DNA from: Alphaproteobacteria bacterium
GTDB taxonomy: Bacteria; Myxococcota_A; UBA796; GCA-2862545
Reading direction: 5' to 3'
DNA: 64,000 nt
NCBI GenBank assembly: GCA_020632925.1
Contig: JACKER010000009.1
Location: forward strand, 372,001 to 436,000
This document shows, in pieces, positions 34,948-42,018 of this stretch; position 1 is the first letter of the stretch; every line of letters starts with the position of its first letter. The notes beneath the pieces were generated by a model, which did not search any database, was not told the origin of the DNA, and saw only the letters and a program-made list of their open reading frames with translations. A program made the translations under genes and the position numbers.

Positions 34948-36057
34948 ATGTGGGTCCCCACCTGGCTGCTCGCCTGCCACCCCCCTGCGCCGCACACCAC
35001 GCCCACGGTGTCGGAGCCCCCGGATCTCGCCATCGACCGCTGGAGCGATCAGGCGAACCGCTCGGGTCGCTGGACGGCCGAGATCGAGGTCGAGGTCGGC
35101 GTCCGCGCCTTCCAGCTCACCGGCACCACCGACGACGGGTACGCCGCCATCGAGGAGCTCCGCGATCCGTGGGGGCGGGTGGTCGTCCGCTGGCAGGACT
35201 GGTTCTATGGCGATCGGTCGCTCACCGACGCGTTCTTCGCCTACAACCGGGTCGTCGTGTTCGACTGGCCGATCCGCCCGGTGGACGGCGAGCTGATGAC
35301 GGGGACCTGGACCGTGGTCGGGGACGTGATCGACGCCGGCTACTACTACGTCCCGCGCGCGAACGTGGATCTGACGCTCGCGACCAAGCGCGACCCCGAC
35401 CTCGCCAGGAGCACGGTCGCGGTGCGGATCCTGTGGGCGGAAGGGGTCGGCGACGACCCGGACGTGGTGGCGGCGGTCGAGGGGGCCGTGGTCCGCTGGA
35501 AGGAGGTCTGGGGCGTCTACGGCATCGACCTGGTCGAGCGGTACGCCACGAGCCACCTCGATCCACACATGCCCTGGGCCTGGCGAGGCGACGACCCGAG
35601 CGTCGAGGAGGCCTCCGCGGGCAAGCTCGACGACGAGCTCCAGGTCGTCATCGGCGAGCAGGTGCGCCGCGACGACTACACCTACGGGGTCTCGGGCGGC
35701 ATCCCGGGCTCGATCGAGCGCACGACCGCGACCTACGTGGTCGTGAGCTGGCTCGTGCACGCCGGCATCGACGGCGCCTTCTCGGAGGACGAGGTGCGGC
35801 TGATGGGCGAGACGATGGCCCACGAGGTCGGGCACTACACCGGGATGTACCACCCGGTCGAGTCCAGCTACGCCGCCTGGGACGCGCTCGACGACACCCC
35901 GGAGTGCACCCGCCGCCGCGAGTGCGAGGACGCGCTCGGCGACAACCTGATGTTCCCGTACAGCATCTGCGATGCGACGGGCTGCCTGGTGACCGACCAG
36001 CTCACGAGCGATCAGGAAGGCGTGATGCAGCGCTACGTGGCGGCGCTGCCCCCCTGA
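34948..36057 (+). CDS. Metzincin-like zinc metalloprotease lipoprotein
   Basis: 369 residues with a short lipoprotein signal (MWVPTWLLACHPP, Cys10). The C-terminal third has HEVGHYTGMYHPVE, an HExxHxxGxxH zinc site with the metzincin spacing (third His), followed by NLMFPY, whose Met fits a Met-turn. Cys residues (CTRRRECED, ICDATGC) suggest a disulfide-stabilised secreted domain. The N-terminal part is beta-rich and of unknown fold. Likely a surface or periplasmic endopeptidase. Confidence 0.75.
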   Translation: MWVPTWLLACHPPAPHTTPTVSEPPDLAIDRWSDQANRSGRWTAEIEVEVGVRAFQLTGTTDDGYAAIEELRDPWGRVVVRWQDWFYGDRSLTDAFFAYNRVVVFDWPIRPVDGELMTGTWTVVGDVIDAGYYYVPRANVDLTLATKRDPDLARSTVAVRILWAEGVGDDPDVVAAVEGAVVRWKEVWGVYGIDLVERYATSHLDPHMPWAWRGDDPSVEEASAGKLDDELQVVIGEQVRRDDYTYGVSGGIPGSIERTTATYVVVSWLVHAGIDGAFSEDEVRLMGETMAHEVGHYTGMYHPVESSYAAWDALDDTPECTRRRECEDALGDNLMFPYSICDATGCLVTDQLTSDQEGVMQRYVAALPP

Positions 36058-36098
36058 CGGCGCCCCCGACCGGTCCTACGGTCTCCGTGGAGGCCGAG

Positions 36099-36908
36099 AT
36101 GAAGCTCGAGGACAAGGTCGTCGTGGTCACGGGCGGCGGCAGCGGGATCGGGCGCGAGCTCGTGCTCCAGCTGCTCTCGAGAGGGGCACACGTCGCGGCG
36201 GTCGACCGCTCGCCGGCCACGCTCGCCGAGACACTGGGTCTGGCCGGGGATCGCGCCGATCGGGTGGCGAGGTACGAGGTGGACATCACGGACCGGGCGG
36301 CCGTCCGGGCGCTGCCCGAGCGGGTGATCGCGCGCTTCGGTGCCGTGGACGGGCTCATCAACTGCGCCGGCATCATCCAGCCCTTCGTGCGGGTCGCGGA
36401 TCTGGACGACGACGCCATCGACCGCGTGATGGCCGTGAACTTCGGCGGCACGCTGTGGATGTCGCGGGCGTTCCTGCCCCTCCTGCGCGAGCGTCCCGTG
36501 GCCCACCTCGCGAACGTCAGCAGCATGGGGGGCTTCCTCCCCGTGCCTGGCCAGACGGTCTACGGCGCGTCCAAGGCGGCCGTGAAGCTGCTGACCGAGG
36601 GGCTCGCGTCCGAGCTCGAGGAGACCTCGGTGCGCGTGACCACGATCTTCCCGGGCGCCATCGCCACCAACATCGTCACCAACTCGGGCCTGACGACGAC
36701 ACCCGGGGGTGACGCCGCGGGCAAGGGCCCGGCGCCCTACCCTGCAGCCGACGCGGCCCGCGACATCCTCGACGGCATCGAGCACGACCAGTGGCACGTG
36801 TTCGTCGGACGGGACGCCACCCTCATGGATCGGCTGGTGCGCCTCGCCCCGCGCCGTGCGGCGAGGCTCGTGTACCGCAAGATGAAGGGGCTCCTTCCGC
36901 CGACCTGA
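36099..36908 (+). CDS. Short-chain dehydrogenase/reductase
   Basis: 269 residues, ATG 36099 (GTG 36087 also possible). Classical SDR signatures: VVVTGGGSGIGREL for NAD(P) binding, DGLINCAGII, the catalytic Ser in NVSSMGG, and YGASKAAVK (Tyr and Lys). AVDRSP after beta-2 carries an Asp, suggesting preference for NAD. The substrate cannot be predicted. Its stop codon lies at the left edge of the inverted-repeat element, which apparently inserted immediately after the gene. Confidence 0.88.
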   Translation: MKLEDKVVVVTGGGSGIGRELVLQLLSRGAHVAAVDRSPATLAETLGLAGDRADRVARYEVDITDRAAVRALPERVIARFGAVDGLINCAGIIQPFVRVADLDDDAIDRVMAVNFGGTLWMSRAFLPLLRERPVAHLANVSSMGGFLPVPGQTVYGASKAAVKLLTEGLASELEETSVRVTTIFPGAIATNIVTNSGLTTTPGGDAAGKGPAPYPAADAARDILDGIEHDQWHVFVGRDATLMDRLVRLAPRRAARLVYRKMKGLLPPT

Positions 36909-36914
36909 GGGTGC

Positions 36915-36974
36915 GCTCCTCCCAGCTCGCGCAGCGAGCGGTGCCCGTGCCCCTGCCCGTGCCCGTGCCCGTTC
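36915..36974 (+). repeat. Left terminal inverted repeat (60 bp)
   Basis: Begins GCTCCTCCCAGCTCGCGCAG, continues with GCGAGCG and then GTGCCC-type hexamers with a CTGCCC as the third unit, ending GTTC. Pairs with 37507-37566 at 58 of 60 positions. Confidence 0.95.
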
Positions 36975-37001
36975 GGTCCCGGCGGAAATCCAGGGCGGGA
37001 G

Positions 37002-37411
37002 ATGGATCCCGCAGACGGCGGCACGGATAGCGGTGCTGCTTGGGAGGGCCACATCGGCGTCAGGCGGGCGCGGTTCGACTTCGAGCGAGGGATGTGTTCG
37101 GCGTGGCATTGGACCCGGTCGCGATCCTGGATGAGTTGGCGGAGGAGCTGCCGGATGGGCGGGCATACATCCGAGACCAGCTCCGCCGCGCCGCGAACTC
37201 GGTGGCCCTCAACATCGCGGAGGGAGCAGGCGAGTTCGCGCCCGCGGAGAAGGCTCGCTTCTATCGGATGGCGAGGCGGTCAGCGACCGAGTGCGCGGGA
37301 CAAGTCATAGTGTGCCGCCGCCTCGGACTCACCGACGCGCCGCGCGTGGATGGGGCGTTGGATGGGGTTTCGGCGGTTCTCGATGAGAGGGATGGACAGA
37401 GCCAAGGGTGA
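37002..37411 (+). pseudogene. Four-helix-bundle protein (23S rRNA intervening-sequence/S23 family), frameshifted and truncated
   Basis: Frame 1: from ATG 37002 through RRARFDFER (to base ~37088); frame 2 then continues RDVFGVALDPVAILDELAEE and IRDQLRRAANSVALNIAEGA, with ARFYRMARRSATECAGQVIV. The family N-terminus is normally (R)FDFERLDVYxxAL, so a single-base deletion near 37085-37088 separates the two frames. The family motif LRRAANSVALNIAEG is intact. The fourth helix is lost: after LGLTDAPRVDGALDG the sequence runs into the transposase tail. A downstream start without the FDFER part is possible but would lose helix 1's beginning. Function of the family is unclear; related proteins occur in rRNA-intervening sequences and as Avd in retroelements. 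Confidence 0.75.
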
Positions 37412-37481
37412 GTGGGCCCTCATCTGCACCTGCCACAACATCCGCAAACTCTGGGCAGCACGACAAGCAGACCGACTGTGA
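37362..37481 (+). pseudogene. IS1182-like transposase, C-terminal remnant
   Basis: Frame from ATG 37362 to TGA 37481 reads FRRFSMRGMDRAKGEWALIC followed by TCHNIRKLW. The pattern FxxRGxxxxxGEWxLICxxHNLxKL is the conserved end of IS1182-type DDE transposases. Only ~40 residues remain; the DDE core is absent. It overlaps the 3' end of the four-helix-bundle frame, so it appears joined to that gene by recombination. The local G+C (around 37430-37490) is visibly lower than in flanking genes. Confidence 0.7.
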
Positions 37482-37506
37482 GCTGAACCAGCTGGCACCG
37501 CGCCCC

Positions 37507-37566
37507 GAACGGGCAGGGGCACGGGCACGGGCACGGGCACCGCTCGCTGCGCGAGCTGGGAGGAGC
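37507..37566 (-). repeat. Right terminal inverted repeat (60 bp)
   Basis: Reverse complement of 36915-36974 apart from two positions: the variant CTGCCC hexamer is the fifth rather than third unit. It is followed by a hairpin AGGAGCC-TGCG-GGCTCCT at 37561-37578 that overlaps the repeat end. Confidence 0.95.
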
Positions 37567-37613
37567 CTGCGGGCTCCTAGGGTGCGCTATCCTCCGGCGC
37601 GCCCGGAGGTCCC

Positions 37614-38744
37614 ATGTCGCTGCAGCTGTACATCTCTACCCGAAAAGGCCTGTGGATCGCCGACGGTGGCCCGTCGGGCGACACGTTCGAGCTCCGCGGC
37701 CCCACGTTCCTCGGCCAGCAGTGCCACCACTGCGTGCTCGATCCGCGAGACGGGCGGACCCTGCTGCTCGCGTCGCGGCAGTGGCACCTCGGACCCACGG
37801 TGTTCCGGAGCGACGACGGCGGCCGGACCTTCGTGGAGGCGGAGCACCCCCCGCGGTTCGCGAAGGGGGACGCGCGCGGCCGGGCCGTCGACCACGTGTT
37901 CTGGCTGACCCCGGGCCACGCCGACGAGCCCGGCGTCTGGTACTGCGGGACCTCGCCCCAGGGGCTGTTCCGCAGCGAGGACGGCGGGCGGAGCTGGGAG
38001 CCCGTGTCCGGCTACGTCGACCACCCCGACCAGCAGAAGTGGGCCGGCGGCGACAAGGACCAGACCCCCGACGGCGGGAAGCTGCACTCCGTCCTCGTCG
38101 ATCCGCGCGATCCGGCCAGGCTCTTCGTCTCCATGTCGGGCGGCGGGACGTTCACCTCGGGGGACCGGGGCGCGACGTGGTCGCCGATGAACCAGGGCGT
38201 GGACATGGACTTCGCGCCGCCCCCGCCCGAGGGCGAGGAGTACCCGTACGGCCACGATCCGCACCACATGGTGCAGCACCCCACCTCGCCGGACCGCTTC
38301 TGGCAGCAGAACCACTGCGGTATCTACCGCAGGGACGGCGTCGACGGGCGCTGGATCCGGGTGGGCCGCAACATGCCCGCGGACGTGGGCGACGTGGGCT
38401 TCCCGGTGGTGGTCCACCCGAAGGACCCCGACACCGCCTTCGTCTTCCCGATGGACGGCACGAAGGACTGGCCGCGGACGCCGCCTCACGGGCGGCCGGC
38501 GATGTACCTGACCCGGGACGGCGGCGAGACCTGGCAGCGCAGGGACGCGGGGCTCCCGACCGAGCAGGCGTGGTGGACCGTGAAGCGCCAGGCGATGTGC
38601 GGCGACGGGCGCGATCCGCTCGGCATCTACCTCGGAAACACCAACGGCGAGGTCTGGCGCACGCGCGACGAGGGCGCCTCCTTCGAGTGCCTCTTCCGGC
38701 ACCTGCCGCATGTCTACGCGATCACCGCGGGAGAGGCCTCGTGA
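37614..38744 (+). CDS. BNR/VPS10-like beta-propeller protein (sialidase-fold)
   Basis: 376 residues without signal peptide. Repeated Asp-box-like blades (FRSDDGGRTFVEAE, FRSEDGGRSWEPV, FTSGDRGATWSPM, LTRDGGETWQRRD, WRTRDEGASFECL) define a beta-propeller of the BNR/sortilin-VPS10 or sialidase-like family. No clear sialidase Arg triad is evident. Its TGA overlaps the GTG of a MoaD-like gene, a pairing I have seen as recurrent in bacteria but with no described role. Confidence 0.82.
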   Translation: MSLQLYISTRKGLWIADGGPSGDTFELRGPTFLGQQCHHCVLDPRDGRTLLLASRQWHLGPTVFRSDDGGRTFVEAEHPPRFAKGDARGRAVDHVFWLTPGHADEPGVWYCGTSPQGLFRSEDGGRSWEPVSGYVDHPDQQKWAGGDKDQTPDGGKLHSVLVDPRDPARLFVSMSGGGTFTSGDRGATWSPMNQGVDMDFAPPPPEGEEYPYGHDPHHMVQHPTSPDRFWQQNHCGIYRRDGVDGRWIRVGRNMPADVGDVGFPVVVHPKDPDTAFVFPMDGTKDWPRTPPHGRPAMYLTRDGGETWQRRDAGLPTEQAWWTVKRQAMCGDGRDPLGIYLGNTNGEVWRTRDEGASFECLFRHLPHVYAITAGEAS

Positions 38745-39007
38745 ACGTCCGCGTCGTGCTCCCGAGCCAGCTCCAGGGGTACACCGACGGTCTGCGCGAG
38801 GTCCCGGCGGAGGGTGCGACCCCCGGGGAGGTCCTCGCGGACCTGGACCGCCGCTTCCCTGGCCTGCGGTTTCGCGTGATCGACGAGCAGGATCGGGTGC
38901 GGCGGCACATCCTGCTGTTCGTGGACCGAGAGCGAACGGAGGACCTCGATCGGCCACTCGTCGAGGGGACCGTGATCACCCTGGTCGGTGCGCTCAGCGG
39001 AGGCTGA
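38741..39007 (+). CDS. MoaD/ThiS-family small sulfur-carrier-like protein
   Basis: 88 residues, GTG start overlapping the propeller gene's stop (GTGA). Ubiquitin-like beta-grasp pattern: VRVVLPSQLQGYTDG, GEVLADLDRRFPGLRFRVID, HILLFVDRE, and VEGTVITLVGALSGG, ending in the Gly-Gly required for C-terminal thiocarboxylation or conjugation. No MoeB/ThiF activating enzyme is adjacent. Role with the propeller unknown. Confidence 0.82.
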   Translation: MNVRVVLPSQLQGYTDGLREVPAEGATPGEVLADLDRRFPGLRFRVIDEQDRVRRHILLFVDRERTEDLDRPLVEGTVITLVGALSGG

Positions 39008-39026
39008 TACGCGCCCGGATCAGCCT
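39001..39026. terminator. Inverted repeat spanning convergent stop codons
   Basis: AGGCTGAT (39001-39008) pairs perfectly with ATCAGCCT (39019-39026) across a ten-base loop. Each arm contains one of the two converging stop codons (TGA of the MoaD-like gene, TCA complement for the kinase). Bidirectional terminator candidate without T-run. Confidence 0.4.
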
Positions 39027-40240
39027 GCCCAGGCGTACCAGGCCACGACCACCAGGATCAGCACCGCCACGGCGCCGGCGGCCCAGACATAGACCGGCAC
39101 CGCCGCGGAGGGCGCGGGGGTCGGATCGGTCGAGATCCGCCGCTGGGTGGGCTTGGGCGCGGGGGCAGGCTCGGGCTCGTCGGTGTCCACCGGCTCGGGG
39201 GCCGGTCGTTGCGGCGGGGGCGGCGCGGGGACACGCTCGGCGTCCAGCACGGTCTCGGCCTGCGAGTCGCTGGAGCCCTTCTTCTCCGACGCCGGCGGCG
39301 CGCTGGCCCGGCGCTGCGCCGCCCGCTCCTCGTCCACCTCGGTCGCGAGGTCGGCAGCCACGTCGGGCAGGTCGAGGGTGGCGCCGACCGCGTCGAGCAC
39401 CGTGCGGATCGCCAGCGCAAGCTCGCGCGCGCTCGCGAAGCGGTCCTCGGGCTCGAGCGAGGTCGCCTTCTTGAAGGTCTGGATCAGCGCGTCCGGCTGG
39501 TCGACCAGCGTGACGATCGGGACCGGCAGGGCGACGCGCTCGGCCGCCTCGCGCACCGTCTGCGCGTTGCTCGCGTGCCGCCCCGTGAGCAGGAAGTGCA
39601 GCAACAGGCCGAGGCAGTACACGTCGGACCGCGTCTCGATCTGATCGACGCCGTACAGGTGCTCGGGCGAGGCATATCGCGGAGTCGCGACCACCGCGGC
39701 GCGGCCGTCGATCTCGACTGGATTGGCGATCAGGGCGACGGTCCCGAAGTCCGCGACCTTGGGGACCCAGGTCTCGGGCTTGCGGAAGTCCCCCTCGATC
39801 ATCACGTTCTCGGGCTTCAGGTCACCGTGCACGATGCCCTTGCCGTGCAGGTAGTCCATTCCCTGGAGGATCTTGAGGAACACGTTGAGCGCGGGGACGA
39901 GCGGCAGGCCGTCGCGGAACTCACGCGACATCACGCGCTCGAGGGTCTGCCCTCCGGGGACCAGATCGACGACGAGCGCGATCCGCCCTTCGTTGTGGAC
40001 CAGCTCTCGCGCGGACAGCACGTGGGGGTGCTTCAGCTGGGTTCCGACCAGCCCCTCCTCGTTGAACCGGGCGCGCCAGCCCGGGTCGGCGTGGAGGTTC
40101 GGGTGGAGCACCTTGAGGGCCACCGTGTTGCCGAACACGGAGTGCCGCGCGGCATACACCTGACCCATACCGCCACCGGCGATGAGCCCTTCGATCGTGT
40201 AGGGGCCGAACTCGGTGCCGTCGGCGAGACGCTCGCTCAT
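39020..40240 (-). CDS. Membrane Ser/Thr protein kinase with altered HRD motif
   Basis: 406 residues, ATG 40240. The kinase domain (about 10-280) carries AGGGMGQVYAARH, VALKVLHPN, VHGDLKPENVM, VADFGTVAL and TPRYASPEHLYG. The HRD Arg is Gly (HGD), a non-RD kinase, so activation-loop phosphorylation may not be needed. After a Pro/Glu-rich linker, a C-terminal helix (VYVWAAGAVAVLILVVVAWYAW) anchors it with almost no external domain. The gene lies 46 bases downstream of a reduced histidine kinase gene on the same strand. Confidence 0.9.
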   Translation of the reverse strand: MSERLADGTEFGPYTIEGLIAGGGMGQVYAARHSVFGNTVALKVLHPNLHADPGWRARFNEEGLVGTQLKHPHVLSARELVHNEGRIALVVDLVPGGQTLERVMSREFRDGLPLVPALNVFLKILQGMDYLHGKGIVHGDLKPENVMIEGDFRKPETWVPKVADFGTVALIANPVEIDGRAAVVATPRYASPEHLYGVDQIETRSDVYCLGLLLHFLLTGRHASNAQTVREAAERVALPVPIVTLVDQPDALIQTFKKATSLEPEDRFASARELALAIRTVLDAVGATLDLPDVAADLATEVDEERAAQRRASAPPASEKKGSSDSQAETVLDAERVPAPPPPQRPAPEPVDTDEPEPAPAPKPTQRRISTDPTPAPSAAVPVYVWAAGAVAVLILVVVAWYAWAG

Positions 40241-40286
40241 GCCGCGAAGCCTGACAGAGGGCGCGGGTCCGCGTCAACGGCCTCGG

Positions 40287-40982
40287 TCAACGTCGAAAGC
40301 GAATCGCCAGATCGGTGCCGTCGTGGGCGTCCTCGAAGGCCATCGCACCCTCGTGGTGCTCGATCACGGTTCGCGCGTACGCGAGGCCCGTGGCGAGCAC
40401 GGGCACCCGGTTCTGACGCAGCTCGACCGAGCCGAAGGGCTCGAACAGCCGCGCGCGCAGGGCATGGGGGATGCCGGCACCCGGGTGGTGAACACGCAGC
40501 TCGAGCACGCCCTGATCGAGCTCGCGGGCCGTGACCGTGACCTGGCGCTTGTGATCCACCAGGCGGCGAGCGTTGATCAGGACGTCGGTGAAGGCGCGAC
40601 GCAAGCCTGCCTCGTCGCCGCGCATCTGCAGCTCCTGGGGCAGCGTGAGTTTGATCTGGCGACGCAGCGCCGGACGGTCCACGGCGGAGCGGAGGATGCC
40701 CACGAGGTTGATCGGGAACCACGTGTAGTCCTCGTCCTCACGTTCCATACGAACCAACGCCGACAACCCTTCCATCAATGCGCTCGACATGTCCGCTGCC
40801 TCGAGGATGTCGAGCACGTCCTGTCGCATCTCGGCGGTCCCCACTTCGTCGCGGAGCGTCTCGGCCAGCAAGCGGATGGCCGTGAGCGGGTTGTTCATGT
40901 CGTGCGTCAGGAGCCTCAGGCAATCTCCGAGGAGCTGCTGGTGCGTTCTTCCGATGCTGGCGGTCAAGGCGTTGGATTCCAT
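40287..40982 (-). CDS. Reduced histidine-kinase-like protein without sensor domain
   Basis: 231 residues, ATG 40982. Begins directly with the dimerisation/phosphoacceptor helix LTHDMNNPLTAIRLLAETL (His in HDMNNPLT). The ATPase domain is degraded: the N-box reads DVLINARRLVD (no clear N-D-A pair) and the G1 box reads HHPGAGIP (normally DxGxGI). There is no transmembrane or PAS sensor. It may be an inactive partner, phosphatase or phosphotransfer protein. Probably cotranscribed with the kinase downstream. Confidence 0.7.
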   Translation of the reverse strand: MESNALTASIGRTHQQLLGDCLRLLTHDMNNPLTAIRLLAETLRDEVGTAEMRQDVLDILEAADMSSALMEGLSALVRMEREDEDYTWFPINLVGILRSAVDRPALRRQIKLTLPQELQMRGDEAGLRRAFTDVLINARRLVDHKRQVTVTARELDQGVLELRVHHPGAGIPHALRARLFEPFGSVELRQNRVPVLATGLAYARTVIEHHEGAMAFEDAHDGTDLAIRFRR

Positions 40983-41041
40983 GTCGTCATCATCACCCCC
41001 CCTGTGGCATGCACGGTTCCAATTCGGTTACAGGCGTGGAT

Positions 41042-42016
41042 TCAACGGGAGGTGGCACGCTCCCAGGCACGCATGGCCCTCGGCGACAGCAGTGGCCGGT
41101 CGGGTGGGTGCCCCCCCGCCGTCCCCAGGCCGGCAACCGGTCGGTCGTGGAAACTGTCCCACGCGTAGTCCGAGAACGCCAGTGCGATTCCCACCAGCAA
41201 CAACACGCCGAGGCGGAGCGCGAACCCTCGAGCCCACTTCTCGCTGCCGCCATGGGGCTCGTGCGACCACGCCACCAGATAGCGGTCCACGATCCACCAT
41301 CCGGGAATGCCGACGGCGCAAACGAGTGGCACCCATCCCATCGCCAGCAGGACCACCCCTCCGAGCGCCGTCGTACCGAGCGCGACACGCGCCGCCAGGA
41401 GCACGACGCGCGAGCCGTGGGTCGCCACCAACGTCCGATACCCGCGAGCCCGGTCCTCCTCCTCCTGGAACGCCTGCGCCGCGAAGTAGGTGCCGAGCAC
41501 CCCGATGGCGGCCAACGGCCAGACGGCGGCGGTGCGGGCGTCCCAGTCCACACCGACGACCGCCCAGCCCGCCAGCGGCGACAGCAGGCCGTAGCCCACG
41601 AGGTTGACCAGCGGTCCACCCAGCGGATGCCCCTTCCAGGCGGTGGCGGGGTGGCTGTACGCGACGGCGAGCCCCGCGCACGCAGCCGCGCACGCCGCCG
41701 AGATCGGGTTCGCGACCGCGGCCACGAACACGCAGGCCACGAGCGCCACGTAGGCGGCGAGCGCGGTCCCCGGCGGGGGTGTCACCGCGCGCCCGAAGAG
41801 CACCTCCCCCTCGTCCCGGTCGAGCGCCGCGTTCAGCCACAGCGTCCCGGCGTGCAGCAGCGCCCACGCGGCGCAGACCACGAGCAGGTCCGCTCCGCCG
41901 CGCACGACGAGCGCCCGGTCCCAGTGCGCCCAGGCGAAACCCAGGACGACGAGACCGACCACGAACGGCATCAGCCGCGGCCGAGCGAGCGTCCACAGGT
42001 CCGCCACCATCGCCAC
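41042..42016 (-). CDS. UbiA-family prenyltransferase, copy 1
   Basis: 324 residues, GTG 42016 (GAGG six bases upstream; ATG 42010 alternative). Polytopic, with LWLNAALDRDEGEVLFG (first Asp-rich motif, NxxxDxxxD-type) and FQEEEDRARGYRTLVATHG (second motif, typical DxExD...GxxTL). Several membrane helices separate them. UbiA enzymes attach polyprenyl chains to aromatic or glycerol-phosphate acceptors in the membrane. It follows copy 2 after two bases, and the two share the same motif layout, so a duplication is likely. Confidence 0.83.
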   Translation of the reverse strand: MAMVADLWTLARPRLMPFVVGLVVLGFAWAHWDRALVVRGGADLLVVCAAWALLHAGTLWLNAALDRDEGEVLFGRAVTPPPGTALAAYVALVACVFVAAVANPISAACAAACAGLAVAYSHPATAWKGHPLGGPLVNLVGYGLLSPLAGWAVVGVDWDARTAAVWPLAAIGVLGTYFAAQAFQEEEDRARGYRTLVATHGSRVVLLAARVALGTTALGGVVLLAMGWVPLVCAVGIPGWWIVDRYLVAWSHEPHGGSEKWARGFALRLGVLLLVGIALAFSDYAWDSFHDRPVAGLGTAGGHPPDRPLLSPRAMRAWERATSR

Positions 42017-42018
42017 GA

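Larger units (their letters stand above)
36915..37566. mobile_element. Candidate ~650-bp inverted-repeat element carrying a four-helix-bundle gene
   Basis: Two 60-base copies in opposite orientation (36915-36974 and 37507-37566) differ at just two bases, enclosing a frameshifted four-helix-bundle gene and a transposase tail. AGGGTGCGCT occurs directly repeated at 36908-36917 and 37579-37588, a possible 10-bp target-site duplication (the left copy overlaps the inverted repeat by three bases). No intact transposase is inside. Confidence 0.7.

Noticed and set aside
37002..37411. Diversity-generating retroelement (Avd-like protein)
   Set aside because: The four-helix-bundle fold is shared with Avd, but there is no reverse transcriptase, template repeat or variable repeat in the window.
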